From Chitinophaga nivalis (GTDB lineage: Bacteria > Bacteroidota > Bacteroidia > Chitinophagales > Chitinophagaceae), in assembly GCF_025989125.1 (NCBI RefSeq), contig NZ_JAPDNR010000001.1, positions 4,136,301-4,200,300 on the forward strand: 64,000 nucleotides of DNA. The letters run 5' to 3'. Numbering within the stretch: the first letter of the stretch is position 1; each line of letters starts with the position of its first letter. Positions 49,430-57,838 of the stretch are shown piece by piece. Position numbers and translations under genes: made by a program. The notes below the pieces were generated by a model. The model worked only from the letters and a program-made list of their open reading frames with translations. It made no database searches and was not told the origin of the DNA.

Positions 49430-49879
49430 ATGCAAAAAATTAAACGCCTGCTCTTTTTATGTGTTATACTGATGGGCAGTATCGCTACGTACGCACAACA
49501 GACAAAAGAACCGGCCCCCTTTGTACTCCGGGAAGGCAAACATAATTTAACCCTCCAATGGGTAAGCTGGAATCAACCGGGTAAAGCAGTCATTAAGAAA
49601 AAGAAAGACGGCACCTACAGCATCCAGGGGGAACAACGGGGCGCAGATAATGCAGGCTTTGTGACGATCGACGGCGTGCTGAAAGTGGTGTCTGCCAAAG
49701 AACTGGAATTTGAAGGTACCATCCGGACAAAAGATAATAGTATCAATGGCGGTGAGGTATGTGAGAAAAAAGGTACCTATCACTTCCTGGCTAAAGGTGC
49801 CCGCAAATACTGGCGCCTACAGGAAATGGAGAATTGTGAAGGCAACAATGTGGTAGATTATGTAGATATTTTCTTCTGA
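49430..49879 (+). CDS. Hypothetical secreted protein
   Basis: A 149-residue protein with a signal peptide (IKRLLFLCVILMGSIATYAQ) and a mature beta-rich part: FVLREGKHNLTLQWVSWNQP, GKAVIKKKKDGTYSIQGEQR, LEFEGTIRTKDNSINGGEVC, then EKKGTYHFLAKGARKYWRLQ and EMENCEGNNVVDYVDIFF. Two Cys near the end may form a disulfide. The pattern fits small secreted beta-sandwich proteins of Bacteroidota without known role. It is followed by a strong terminator. Confidence 0.65.
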   Translation: MQKIKRLLFLCVILMGSIATYAQQTKEPAPFVLREGKHNLTLQWVSWNQPGKAVIKKKKDGTYSIQGEQRGADNAGFVTIDGVLKVVSAKELEFEGTIRTKDNSINGGEVCEKKGTYHFLAKGARKYWRLQEMENCEGNNVVDYVDIFF

Positions 49880-49904
49880 TCCTGTTACAGGCATGAAAGT
49901 GATC

Positions 49905-49939
49905 AAAAAAACCTTCCGGTATAACCGGAAGGTTTTTTT
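49905..49939. terminator. Strong bidirectional terminator
   Basis: ACCTTCCGGT (49911-49920) pairs with ACCGGAAGGT (49924-49933) with a 3-nt loop; outer A-run and T-run (49905-49910 and 49934-49939) also pair. It lies between convergent genes. Confidence 0.9.
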
Positions 49940-49951
49940 ATGGTATAAATA

Positions 49952-50380
49952 TTATCGCAGATTTCCCCAGGCTGTGATGAGCAGGTTCCGGGAACCGCCG
50001 GCATTCCGGTGCTCGCACAGGTAAATGCCTTGCCAGGTACCCAGGGCCAGCCGTCCGTTGTGTATGGGAATCATCACGGAACTGCCTAACAGTGCCGCTT
50101 TCAGGTGGGCGGGCATGTCATCCGGGCCCTCGTCGGTGTGCACATAATCCGGATCGTTTTCGGGAACGGCTTTATTGAAATAGGTTTCGAAATCAACACG
50201 CACGGTCGGATCAGCGTTCTCGTTGATCGTCAGGGAAGCAGAAGTATGTTGTATAAAAACCTGGCACATGCCGGATTGTAACCGTGCCAGCTGCGGCATC
50301 GCCTGTACGATGGCGGAGGTAATAAGGTGAAAGCCCCGTCGCTGGGGTGGAAGCCGGATCGCCTGTTGAAACATTTCCAT
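49952..50380 (-). CDS. YjbQ family protein (UPF0047, thiamine-phosphate-synthase-like)
   Basis: A 142-residue protein with the family motif QVFIQHTSASLTINENADPT (about 40-59), the His of DYVHTDEGPDDMPAHLKAAL and the LGTWQGIYLCEHRN end. YjbQ proteins form trimers and show weak thiamine-phosphate-synthase activity in E. coli; the true role is not known. The start at 50380 is chosen because a -7 box (TATTTTTG on the minus strand, 50395-50402) lies close upstream and the family begins there. It stands alone, convergent with the secreted protein gene. Confidence 0.88.
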   Translation of the reverse strand: MEMFQQAIRLPPQRRGFHLITSAIVQAMPQLARLQSGMCQVFIQHTSASLTINENADPTVRVDFETYFNKAVPENDPDYVHTDEGPDDMPAHLKAALLGSSVMIPIHNGRLALGTWQGIYLCEHRNAGGSRNLLITAWGNLR

Positions 50381-50394
50381 ACGATTGTTTTTTG

Positions 50395-50402
50395 CAAAAA
50401 TA
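50395..50402 (-). promoter_or_regulatory. -7 box of the YjbQ gene
   Basis: The minus strand reads TATTTTTG, a full TAnnTTTG match ending 14 nt before the ATG at 50380, so the leader would be very short. Confidence 0.5.
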
Positions 50403-50580
50403 GGTGTTACCGGATAATTGCTACCGGCAGATCCGGGATATATATCCAAGGTGGCGTCTGTTATGGATGCAGCTCCCTGCGATCATTTCCGTATTGCGTA
50501 AAAAGAATTCCGTAATGGAGTAGGGGACCTCTTCCCGGTTGCGTTCTTTTGCACCACTTTAAACATGTGAGCACTACAAT

Positions 50581-53025
50581 ATGCGAATGTTCCTGACGGC
50601 CATCATGGCCCTATGCATCACCAACATCTATGCCCAGACCATCATCAAAGGAAGTGTGAAAGATCCGGAGGGCAACCTGGTACCTGGTGCCAGCGTCACC
50701 ATCGGAAAAAACAAGGCCACTACCACCAATGATAAAGGGGAATATCAGTTTACAGATCTGCAACCGGGCAAGTATACGGTTACCTTTTCCTTTATCGGAT
50801 ACGAAACCACCGGTAATACCGTACACCTGAAAGAAGGGGAAACCCGCGTGGTACAGGTAACATTGGTAGCTGCCGCCGAACAGCTGCAACACGTGGAAAT
50901 TGTAGGCCGGAAAGAATCCGGTTACCGCAACACCAGTTCCTTTATAGGCACCAAAACAGCCACACCGCTGAAAGAGGTACCACAATCCATCAGTTACGTT
51001 ACCAAAGAGCTGATGCAGGACCAGCAGTCTTTACGGGTAGGCGAAGTCGTTAAAAATATGAGTGGGGTCAGTCAGTATACCTCCTATGACGATTTCATCA
51101 TCCGGGGATTCCGTACCCAGAACAACGGCCAGGTACAGTTGCTGAACGGGCTGCGTACCATCACCGGTTTCTGGAAACAGCCCCTGACCAATTACCTCGA
51201 ACGGGTAGAAGTGATCAAAGGACCCGCTTCCGTGCTCTTTGGGAACAGCTCTCCCGGTGGTATCATCAACCGGGTAACTAAAAAGCCGTTAATGGAAAAG
51301 CGGCAAAGTCTTAGCTTCAGCAGCGGCAGTTTCAATACTTTCCGCGGGTTTGCCGACTTCACCGGACCAATGAATACTTCCAAAACCCTGCTGTACCGCC
51401 TGAACCTGGGCTATGAGAATGCACAGAGTTTCCGCGATCTGCAGTTTGATAAAAACTTCATCGTGGCGCCTTCCATCTCTTTTCTGCCCAATGAAAAAAC
51501 CAGGTTAAACCTGGATGTGGTATACAACCGCAGTATGAGTCGCCTGGATCGCGGCCAGGCTGTTTATGGCAACAACGATATTTATTCGGTACCTGTTTCC
51601 AAAAGTCTGAATGCGGCCAACGACTACCTGAATGAAGACAATGTGATGATCACCACTTCCTTTTCCCACCAGTTCAATAAGCATATTCAGTTTAATGTGG
51701 CTTACCTGAAAACCATCTGGGACGAAGATTTGCTGGAACACCGCACTGCCAACGGCTATGCTAAAGACAGTGCCAACAGGGAGCTGCCTACGCTGGTTGA
51801 AATGCAGGTGCTGATCCGTAAAAGAAAAGTATTCTCTGATAACGTTTCCGCCTATTTTACCTTCGATGTAAATACCGGTGTGATCGGACATAAGATTGTA
51901 ACCGGGTATGATTATGCGCAATCCAAAATGCCCTGGGGCGCTGCGCAGTCAGTCGCCAACGGTTATCGCAATAATACCAATACCGCTGCCGGCGCCTATA
52001 ACAAGGACAATCCGGGCAAATTCCTGTATGAAACCGTCAATGGCGTAAAACGTCCGGTGCCCAATGTGCCGCACTTCGACCTGACTTCCGAAAGCCCGTA
52101 TCAGCTGTTTGATATGAGCAAATACTTTTACACCAAAAGTAACTACGACGCCACCTTTTACCGTACGCAGGGCATATATGTACAGGACCAGCTCACACTG
52201 GGTAAATTCCAGGCATTACTGGGCCTGCGCTACGACCGCTATACTGATTTCCTGAACTATACCAAAAAAGCGCAGCAACAGGTGGTACAGGAAGCCCTGA
52301 TACCAAGAATAGGCCTGGTGTATACGATGAACAGGCATGTGAATCTGTATGCTACCTATACAGAAGGATATAATCCGCAAACAGCATCAACGATCAACAA
52401 TCCCAATGCCGGCGGTCCGTTTGATCCGCTGCTGAGCAACCTGATAGAGGCAGGCGCTAAAAGCGACTGGTTCAACGATCGCCTGTCGGTGACCCTTTCT
52501 GCCTATCGGATCCGGTTGAAAAATGTATTATACAAAGCAGGCGATGCAGGCAACCCGGACCTGATGCGACAGGTAGGGCAGGTGGAATCCAAAGGAATAG
52601 AGATGGATGTAAAAGGACAGCTTACACCAGACTGGTACCTCACTGCCGCTTATGCCTTTAATGAATCTGCCATCAAAGAAAGTCCGAAAGCCAGTGAAAT
52701 CGGCCGGCAAAGTCCCGGTGCTCCGAAACACCAGGGAAGCGTGTGGACCAAATACAGTATCCGTAACGGAAAACTGAAAGGGCTGGGCATCGGCGCCGGC
52801 AGCAACTTTGTAACGGAGCGTAATGTGGATGGCAATGACATACAGACGTTGCCTGCCTATACGCTGGTGAACGCAGCGATCTACTATAAGATTGATAGGT
52901 TCCAGTTACAGGTAAACCTGAATAATATTTTCAATAAAACCTACTGGGTCGGTGGGTATGATTATCTTCGCCTGTTTCCGGGAGCGCCACGCAACTGGTT
53001 GTCGACGGTGTCTTATGTATTCTGA
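50581..53025 (+). CDS. TonB-dependent siderophore receptor
   Basis: An 814-residue outer-membrane receptor: signal peptide (MRMFLTAIMALCITNIYAQ), carboxypeptidase-regulatory domain (SVKDPEGNLVPGASVTIGKN, about 25-100), plug (about 130-250: EVPQSISYVTKELMQDQQSL, FIIRGFRTQNNGQVQLLNGL and VIKGPASVLFGNSSPGGIIN) and a barrel ending RNWLSTVSYVF. The motifs are those of ferric-siderophore receptors (FhuA/FpvA-like group). The next gene, 9 bp downstream, codes for a PepSY-TM protein, a typical partner that may reduce the ferric complex in the inner membrane. Regulation by Fur-type repressors is usual for the family, but no clear box was seen. Confidence 0.9.
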   Translation: MRMFLTAIMALCITNIYAQTIIKGSVKDPEGNLVPGASVTIGKNKATTTNDKGEYQFTDLQPGKYTVTFSFIGYETTGNTVHLKEGETRVVQVTLVAAAEQLQHVEIVGRKESGYRNTSSFIGTKTATPLKEVPQSISYVTKELMQDQQSLRVGEVVKNMSGVSQYTSYDDFIIRGFRTQNNGQVQLLNGLRTITGFWKQPLTNYLERVEVIKGPASVLFGNSSPGGIINRVTKKPLMEKRQSLSFSSGSFNTFRGFADFTGPMNTSKTLLYRLNLGYENAQSFRDLQFDKNFIVAPSISFLPNEKTRLNLDVVYNRSMSRLDRGQAVYGNNDIYSVPVSKSLNAANDYLNEDNVMITTSFSHQFNKHIQFNVAYLKTIWDEDLLEHRTANGYAKDSANRELPTLVEMQVLIRKRKVFSDNVSAYFTFDVNTGVIGHKIVTGYDYAQSKMPWGAAQSVANGYRNNTNTAAGAYNKDNPGKFLYETVNGVKRPVPNVPHFDLTSESPYQLFDMSKYFYTKSNYDATFYRTQGIYVQDQLTLGKFQALLGLRYDRYTDFLNYTKKAQQQVVQEALIPRIGLVYTMNRHVNLYATYTEGYNPQTASTINNPNAGGPFDPLLSNLIEAGAKSDWFNDRLSVTLSAYRIRLKNVLYKAGDAGNPDLMRQVGQVESKGIEMDVKGQLTPDWYLTAAYAFNESAIKESPKASEIGRQSPGAPKHQGSVWTKYSIRNGKLKGLGIGAGSNFVTERNVDGNDIQTLPAYTLVNAAIYYKIDRFQLQVNLNNIFNKTYWVGGYDYLRLFPGAPRNWLSTVSYVF

Positions 53026-53033
53026 TAGCTGAT

Positions 53034-54200
53034 ATGATTAAACGATTCAAAAAAATAACAGGACAACTGCACTTATGGCTGGGGCTTGCCTCCGGCCTGG
53101 TTGTTTTTATCGTAACGGTGACCGGCAGTATGCTGGTATTTGAAAAAGAACTGGATCCGCTGATCAACAAAGACCGGTACTTTGTAGCGCATCAGCCGGG
53201 CGAAGCCCGCCTGTCGCTGGATAGCCTGCTCCGGCAGGTTGCCCGGGCACAGCCGGCATTACAGGTAACACGGCTGGAGATAGAAACGCATGATCCCGAC
53301 CGCCCTTTAATGCTGCTGGCCACCCGCAAAAAGGAATTATACCGGATGGCGGTAGACCCCTATACCGCCAAAGTGGTATCGGTGATACCGGAAGACAAAC
53401 GCTTTTTTTCGATCATCGTGCACCTGCACCGTTATCTGCTGGCCGGTAAAACCGGTAAAGCCATCACCGGTGTATCCTGTATTATATTTATCTGTCTGAT
53501 CATATCCGGATTGATATTATGGTGGCCTAAAAAATGGAAAGGACTTAAACAGCGGCTCAGCATCAAAAACAGTGGTAACCGTAAACGGTTCATCTGGGAC
53601 CTGCATGCTGTAGGCGGTTTTTATATACATGCCCTCATATTGGTGATTGCCTTAACCGGTCTTACCTGGAGTTATAAGTGGTTTAACAACGGCATTTTTT
53701 TAGTCATGGATGGTAAGCCGCCCGCTGCCAATAAAGCACCGGCTAACCGGGTTATGCAAGCGGCCGGCGATGGTTTTTATGAATCGCTGTATAACAAAGC
53801 CAATGTAGCCTTGCCTTATAATGGCCGGGTCACCCTGTTGATTCCTGCCGGCGACAGCACGGCTGTTACCGTTTCCAAGGAAAACCACGAAGCGGCTGTT
53901 CCCAATGTGGTCGACTTCCTGTATTATGAAAAAGGTACTGGTACCCTGCTGAAAGCGATGCCCTATGCAAAACAAACCGCGGGGATGAAGGTCCGCCGCA
54001 TGATATATCCCATACATACCGGCAGTATTTTTGGCTGGCCTACGAAATTGCTGGCGTTCTTTAGCTGCCTGTTTGCCGCCTCCCTGCCGGTAACCGGTTT
54101 ATTGGTATGGTTGAACCGCCGGAAGAAAAAAACGAAGTCCGTACCACCCCGGAAAGCAGCTAATCTGGCCGTGGCGCCCATACCCCGGCCGGTGGAATAA
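53034..54200 (+). CDS. PepSY domain inner-membrane protein (ferric-siderophore reductase-like)
   Basis: A 388-residue protein with four membrane segments (about 18-38, 140-163, 192-212 and 337-357) and periplasmic PepSY parts (LRQVARAQPALQVTRLEIET, YRMAVDPYTAKVVSVIPEDK). Conserved His residues on the segments (LHLWLG near 13, HLHRYLLAGKTGK near 127, WDLHAVGGFYIHALIL near 185, and YPIHTGSIFGWPTK near 324) could bind heme, as in FoxB-like and PiuB-like reductases that act on imported siderophores. It lies 9 bp after the receptor and is co-transcribed. A GC-rich hairpin follows. Confidence 0.88.
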   Translation: MIKRFKKITGQLHLWLGLASGLVVFIVTVTGSMLVFEKELDPLINKDRYFVAHQPGEARLSLDSLLRQVARAQPALQVTRLEIETHDPDRPLMLLATRKKELYRMAVDPYTAKVVSVIPEDKRFFSIIVHLHRYLLAGKTGKAITGVSCIIFICLIISGLILWWPKKWKGLKQRLSIKNSGNRKRFIWDLHAVGGFYIHALILVIALTGLTWSYKWFNNGIFLVMDGKPPAANKAPANRVMQAAGDGFYESLYNKANVALPYNGRVTLLIPAGDSTAVTVSKENHEAAVPNVVDFLYYEKGTGTLLKAMPYAKQTAGMKVRRMIYPIHTGSIFGWPTKLLAFFSCLFAASLPVTGLLVWLNRRKKKTKSVPPRKAANLAVAPIPRPVE

Positions 54201-54226
54201 TGCTATAATCATCGTAACTTTAAGCC

Positions 54227-54256
54227 CCGGTGGCTGGCCTGTCTGCCAGCCGCCGG
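54227..54256 (+). terminator. Terminator after the receptor-PepSY operon
   Basis: CCGGTGGCTGGC (54227-54238) pairs with GCCAGCCGCCGG (54245-54256) with one G-U and a 6-nt loop, 27 bp after the stop. No long T-run follows. Confidence 0.6.
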
Positions 54257-54311
54257 GCCCCTGAAAAATATTACTGTCCGCTACTGACATAGGGTTGTCA
54301 CACATCCATTT

Positions 54312-54319
54312 TACCTTTG
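54312..54319 (+). promoter_or_regulatory. -7 box of the VOC gene
   Basis: TACCTTTG is a full TAnnTTTG match, 38 bp before the ATG at 54358. A TTG at 54295-54297 is nearer than the usual spacing. Confidence 0.5.
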
Positions 54320-54357
54320 AATCAGTTACAAAATCCCTCACTGTTAAATAAAGTAAA

Positions 54358-54786
54358 ATGGCTACTACTCAAACTTTACGTGGACTTTCCACTATCTGTT
54401 ATTACGTGGCAGATCACGAAGCTGCCCGCAAATGGTACACCGAACTGTTGGGCATAGCGCCTTATTTTGAACGGCCGGGATATGCGGAGTTCAGGATCGG
54501 CGACTACCAGCATGAACTGGGATTGATTGACCGCCGTTATGCCCCGCCAGGCGTGAAAGATAGCCAGGGAGGCGTCATTACCTATTGGCATGTGGATGAG
54601 GTGCAGGGGACGCTGGACCGGTTGCTCGCCATGGGTGCCACGTTGAATGAGCCGCTGGTGGAACGGGGCGCTGGTTTTGTGACCGCTTCTGTACTGGACC
54701 CATGGGGGAATGTACTGGGCATTATGTATAACCCGCATTACCTGGAAATCCTGGAACAACGCAGGCAGCCGGCAGCTGAAAAATAA
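54358..54786 (+). CDS. VOC family (glyoxalase-like) protein
   Basis: A 142-residue vicinal-oxygen-chelate protein with two beta-alpha-beta-beta-beta halves: LSTICYYVADHEAARKWYTE, LLGIAPYFERPGYAEFRIGD, and VITYWHVDEVQGTLDRLLAM then VTASVLDPWGNVLGIMYNPH. Metal ligands are not certain: a Glu/His set (YQHELGLIDRR, YWHVDE) could serve. The family includes glyoxalase I, dioxygenases and resistance proteins; the substrate is unknown. It is transcribed alone from a canonical -7 box. Confidence 0.85.
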   Translation: MATTQTLRGLSTICYYVADHEAARKWYTELLGIAPYFERPGYAEFRIGDYQHELGLIDRRYAPPGVKDSQGGVITYWHVDEVQGTLDRLLAMGATLNEPLVERGAGFVTASVLDPWGNVLGIMYNPHYLEILEQRRQPAAEK

Positions 54787-54796
54787 GGACCCTGTT

Positions 54797-55351
54797 TTAT
54801 ATCACGGTCCGGCTGGATTCCCCGTTTTTTAGTTTTACAAAGAGATGCTCATCCTGTAAATTCCCGTGTTTGATAATCGCTTGTTGTTTGATTGCTTCCA
54901 GGTGATACCCGTTTTTTAATAATACCTGCCGGGAAGCTTCGTTGGTAGCGAATACGCCGCCAAAAATACGGTACAGTTGCAGCTCGTGGAAGCCGTAGGT
55001 GGTGACCAGATGTACGGCTTCCCGCATAATTCCTTTGCCTTGAAAGGGCAGACCAAGCCAATAGCCGATTTCTGCGGAATGCCGGTAGATATCTGTCTGC
55101 GGGGTAATACTGATAACGCCGGTGAGCGCCGCCCCGGAGCAGATACCCCATACATAGCCCAGCAGTCCGCGTTGCATGAGCATCAGAAAATGTTGCGCAT
55201 CATGGAGGGTGTACGGAGAAGGAAAATTATCCCGTAGCGTAGCCGCAATGGCAGGGTTGTTAGCCAGTAAGGTAAGCGTGGGCAGATCCTTCACCGTGAT
55301 GGGTCTTAATGAAATATCGGACTGGCCCGAAAGGGTGTTAACGTGGTACAT
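54797..55351 (-). CDS. GNAT family N-acetyltransferase (RimJ/RimL type)
   Basis: A 184-residue acetyltransferase with the RimJ/RimL pattern: ISLRRITVKD-like start (ISLRPITVKDLPTLTLLANN), EIGYWLGLPFQGKGIMREAV (about 90-109, the acetyl-CoA loop Q-G-K-G) and the end FATNEASRQVLLKNGYHLEA. It may acetylate ribosomal protein N-termini or small molecules. The ATG at 55351 follows a perfect -7 box by 4 nt, so the message is probably leaderless. It is convergent with the VOC gene, whose stop is only 10 bp away. Confidence 0.87.
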   Translation of the reverse strand: MYHVNTLSGQSDISLRPITVKDLPTLTLLANNPAIAATLRDNFPSPYTLHDAQHFLMLMQRGLLGYVWGICSGAALTGVISITPQTDIYRHSAEIGYWLGLPFQGKGIMREAVHLVTTYGFHELQLYRIFGGVFATNEASRQVLLKNGYHLEAIKQQAIIKHGNLQDEHLFVKLKNGESSRTVI

Positions 55352-55355
55352 ATAG

Positions 55356-55363
55356 CAAAGGTA
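55356..55363 (-). promoter_or_regulatory. -7 box of the acetyltransferase gene (likely leaderless)
   Basis: The minus strand reads TACCTTTG, a full TAnnTTTG match ending 4 nt before the ATG at 55351. Confidence 0.6.
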
Positions 55364-55525
55364 AGTAACCTGCCGTTTTTTTGCTATAACGGTTAAGCCT
55401 ATCCGTTTATCTTTGCCGGATAAATCGGAGCACGCCGGCTGGCGGATATGGATAGACTTTTACTTTCCATGCCGGCAGGTAGTATGTTTTCCGGATAGTA
55501 AACTTTAGTTATCTGAATCAGAAAA

Positions 55526-56281
55526 ATGACACAGGCAGAAAAACATATTATCAATAACCTGTTTGAATGCTGGCAATACGTTGGGCAGCATTCCCGTACC
55601 CTTGCCACTACGCCATCCTATAAGACGGTAACGCCGGTAGGTTCAGACTGGCCCGAACGCGTGTTTGATATAACTCCTGGCGACGACGGCGCTATATTGT
55701 TTAAAGAGATGGCAGTCGCTATCACTGAACAGCGTTTGCCCCGGCTGCTTACCTTCACGGCAACGGAAAGCAGCCGTTATGAAGCGGCGCTGGCAGCGGC
55801 AGGTTTTGTACCAAGGATGAAACAAATGGGTATGATCATCGATCTGGCACAGGTAGTATTGCCGGAAATACCCGGCGCCTGTACCTTTAAGGCAGTAACG
55901 AATGCGGAAGAAGCAACCCTGTTTGCCACTATTGCCGGGGAATCGTTTGGATACCGGGTCGATGGATATATGACCCGCAGCCTTTTACAGCCTGACCAAC
56001 GTGCACAGTTATTTATTGGCTATTATGAAGCCGCACCGGCGTGTTGCGGTCTGGTGTTTTATGATGAGCAAGGATATGCAGGGCTGCACATGATTGGTAC
56101 CTTGCCGGCTTTCCGGGGAAAAGGCCTGGCTGCAGCCATCACGATTCATTTATTGCAACAGTGTCAAAAAGACCAGCGGCTGCAGGTAGTATTGCATGCT
56201 TCTGCTGCCGGTGAGCCTATCTATACCCGCCTTGGTTTTAAGCCGGAAAAAGAAGTGATTACCTGGCATCAGGCATCCTGA
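55526..56281 (+). CDS. GNAT family N-acetyltransferase
   Basis: A 251-residue protein whose C-terminal half (about 125-251) is a GNAT domain: YYEAAPACCGLVFYDEQGYA, GLHMIGTLPAFRGKGLAAAI (acetyl-CoA loop R-G-K-G) and VLHASAAGEPIYTRLGFKPE. The N-terminal half is a second, diverged domain with no acetyl-CoA loop, as in other two-domain GNAT proteins. The acceptor is unknown. A strong hairpin follows 10 bp after the stop. Confidence 0.83.
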   Translation: MTQAEKHIINNLFECWQYVGQHSRTLATTPSYKTVTPVGSDWPERVFDITPGDDGAILFKEMAVAITEQRLPRLLTFTATESSRYEAALAAAGFVPRMKQMGMIIDLAQVVLPEIPGACTFKAVTNAEEATLFATIAGESFGYRVDGYMTRSLLQPDQRAQLFIGYYEAAPACCGLVFYDEQGYAGLHMIGTLPAFRGKGLAAAITIHLLQQCQKDQRLQVVLHASAAGEPIYTRLGFKPEKEVITWHQAS

Positions 56282-56291
56282 TGCTGTGAGC

Positions 56292-56322
56292 GGCTTGCCA
56301 CGCGTACATCGCGTGGCAAGCC
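56292..56322 (+). terminator. Terminator after the acetyltransferase gene
   Basis: Perfect 13-bp arms GGCTTGCCACGCG (56292-56304) and CGCGTGGCAAGCC (56310-56322) with a 5-nt loop. Confidence 0.8.
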
Positions 56323-56389
56323 TTCTAATACTCAATAGGCGGGTAACCCGTTAAGTTAACTAGTCCAAATTATAATCCCCGCCAACATT

Positions 56390-56423
56390 GCTTTCTGGGA
56401 AATTTATGTATATTTTTATATCC
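56390..56423 (+). promoter_or_regulatory. Candidate promoter of the first peptide unit
   Basis: TTG followed by 18 bp and TATATTTT approximates the Bacteroidota -33/-7 promoter; the second unit has the same elements at the same offset. A start here would make a leader of over 300 nt, covering the conserved hairpins. The third unit lacks this part and would need another promoter or read-through. Confidence 0.4.
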
Positions 56424-56533
56424 GTACATTTTGCGCTATAGCCCGGCATTGTTATTTATCAAGTGGATTTGTATGATTCCTGATTACCTGTAAAACCGTT
56501 ATTGTTCCCGTTCTTCTTTATCACACATGGTGG

Positions 56534-56638
56534 ATGACAGCTATCAGTCTGGCAAGGTAGGAGTACCAGTCATTTTGTTGTTGACGACCATGATATACTG
56601 TAATAACATCTCTCTTGCGATGCGGGCATGTTATGCCC
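56534..56638 (+). ncRNA. Conserved structured leader, copy 1
   Basis: Two stems can be drawn. Stem 1 (56534-56573): ATGAC pairs with GTCAT and CTATC with GGTAG inside. Stem 2: GGGCAT (56624-56629) pairs with ATGCCC (56633-56638), 3-nt loop. The same stems are present in copies 2 and 3 with base changes that keep pairing. It lies upstream of the first six-cysteine peptide. A regulatory leader is inferred. Confidence 0.5.
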
Positions 56639-56729
56639 ATACCATTCGTTCAGCTGAATATATAAGGGGGCGCCGAAAACCTTTCCGAAAAGAGTAGGCA
56701 GTTTTCATCTATTTAAATCCAGACATATG

Positions 56730-56933
56730 ATGTCAAACACGTTCATGAACAACAGTCGCGCACTTTCCCGTCAACAGTTAAGCCGTATTAAAGGCGGTGG
56801 CGGCGACGTAGAGTATTCCTATTGCCACCTTGAAATCTGTGTCCGCGGAAATTGTGCAGCCAATGGTGGGGTTCCCTGCAGGTGTGAGTATTATTCTGCC
56901 ACCAATCCGGGTGTGTGTTTCCGGATAAGATAA
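56730..56933 (+). CDS. GG-leader six-cysteine secreted peptide, copy 1
   Basis: A 67-residue peptide. Leader MSNTFMNNSRALSRQQLSRI then KGG, with the LSR..L..I.GG signature; mature part with six Cys at fixed spacing C-x4-C-x4-C-x7-C-x-C-x10-C and a C-terminal FRIR. The start at 56730 matches the other two copies; an ATG one codon earlier (56727) is an alternative. It has a long upstream leader with conserved hairpins and a perfect terminator stem after it. Fixed cysteine spacing with variable residues between suggests disulfide-bonded toxins, bacteriocins or signals under diversifying change. No modifying enzyme or exporter is adjacent. Confidence 0.8.
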   Translation: MSNTFMNNSRALSRQQLSRIKGGGGDVEYSYCHLEICVRGNCAANGGVPCRCEYYSATNPGVCFRIR

Positions 56934-56995
56934 TGTATCCTGAATAGATAGGGCGAATAACGTGCAGGAATACACGTTGATGCGTCATCGGGTAA

Positions 56996-57026
56996 AAAGG
57001 GTATCTCTTTACAGGAGATACCCTTT
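56996..57026 (+). terminator. Terminator of peptide copy 1
   Basis: Perfect 12-bp arms AAAGGGTATCTC (56996-57007) and GAGATACCCTTT (57015-57026) with loop TTTACAG. A smaller hairpin (AACGTG/CACGTT, 56959-56978) precedes it. Confidence 0.8.
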
Positions 57027-57207
57027 ATATGAGCTGGTCCAAATTATATTCCGCAGCACCCATTGCTTTCTAAAAAATTTATGTATATTTTTATACCAGT
57101 ACTTTTTCTCTATAGCCCGGCATTGTTATTTATTAGGCGGATCTGTTTTATTCCTGATTACCTGTAAAACCGTTATTGTTCCCGTTCTTCTTTATCACAC
57201 ATGATGG

Positions 57208-57313
57208 ATGACGGCTATCTGTCTGGCAAGGTAGCAGTACCAGTCATTTTGTTGTTGACAGCCATGATATAACTGTAGTAGCAGCTTTCTTGTGGTGCGG
57301 GTATGTTATGCCC
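57208..57313 (+). ncRNA. Conserved structured leader, copy 2
   Basis: Stem 1 (57208-57247): ATGAC with GTCAT and GCTATC with GGTAGC. Stem 2: GGGTAT (57299-57304) with ATGCCC (57308-57313), where C-G of copy 1 is U-G. The layout upstream of the peptide gene is the same as in copy 1. Confidence 0.5.
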
Positions 57314-57400
57314 ATACCGTTCGTTCAGCTTAATAGGTAAGGGGTCGCCGAAAACCTTTTCGAAAAGAGTAGGCAATATTTATCTTTTCAAATCCATACT

Positions 57401-57601
57401 ATGTCCAACACGTTAATGAACCACAGTCGCTCTCTTTCCCGTCAGCAGTTAAGCCGTATTAGTGGCGGTGGTAACTTCGAGCCTTCCTATTGCCACCTGC
57501 AATACTGCTCCCTCAATGGTTGCGCCGCACAAGGTGGGGTGCCCTGCAAATGTTTATATACGCATCCCACTGATCCGGGTTTTTGTAATCGGATAAGATA
57601 A
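57401..57601 (+). CDS. GG-leader six-cysteine secreted peptide, copy 2
   Basis: A 66-residue peptide with the leader MSNTLMNHSRSLSRQQLSRI then SGG and the same six-cysteine frame (C-x4-C-x4-C-x7-C-x-C-x10-C) ending NRIR. Residues shared by all three copies in the mature part are YCHL, CAA, GGVPC, the C-x-C pair, a PG before the last Cys, and the RIR end. Between them the sequence differs from copy 1 at about half the places, more than the leader. It probably is exported after cleavage behind GG. Function unknown. Confidence 0.8.
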   Translation: MSNTLMNHSRSLSRQQLSRISGGGNFEPSYCHLQYCSLNGCAAQGGVPCKCLYTHPTDPGFCNRIR

Positions 57602-57660
57602 TACCACTTGAATGCATAGGATGAGTAACGTGAATGTGTACACGTTTACAAGTCATCCGG

Positions 57661-57697
57661 CAATAAGAGGGTGGCTTATAAAAACACCCTCTTATTG
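57661..57697 (+). terminator. Terminator of peptide copy 2
   Basis: Perfect 13-bp arms CAATAAGAGGGTG (57661-57673) and CACCCTCTTATTG (57685-57697), 11-nt loop. The sequence differs from copies 1 and 3 although the position is the same. Confidence 0.8.
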
Positions 57698-57838
57698 GGG
57701 TTGGATTCAACCCGTCAGGGTATTTATCGTTTTTATTATATATACAAAAGGGAAAACACTTTTAGTCATCTTTAAAGCAAACACCGGATTACCTGTAAAA
57801 CCGTTATTGTTCCCATTCTTTTTTATCACACTTTATGA

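Noticed and set aside
43578..54200. A possible siderophore biosynthesis locus around the two receptors
   Set aside because: Only uptake-type genes were found; no NRPS or NIS synthetase genes are in the window.
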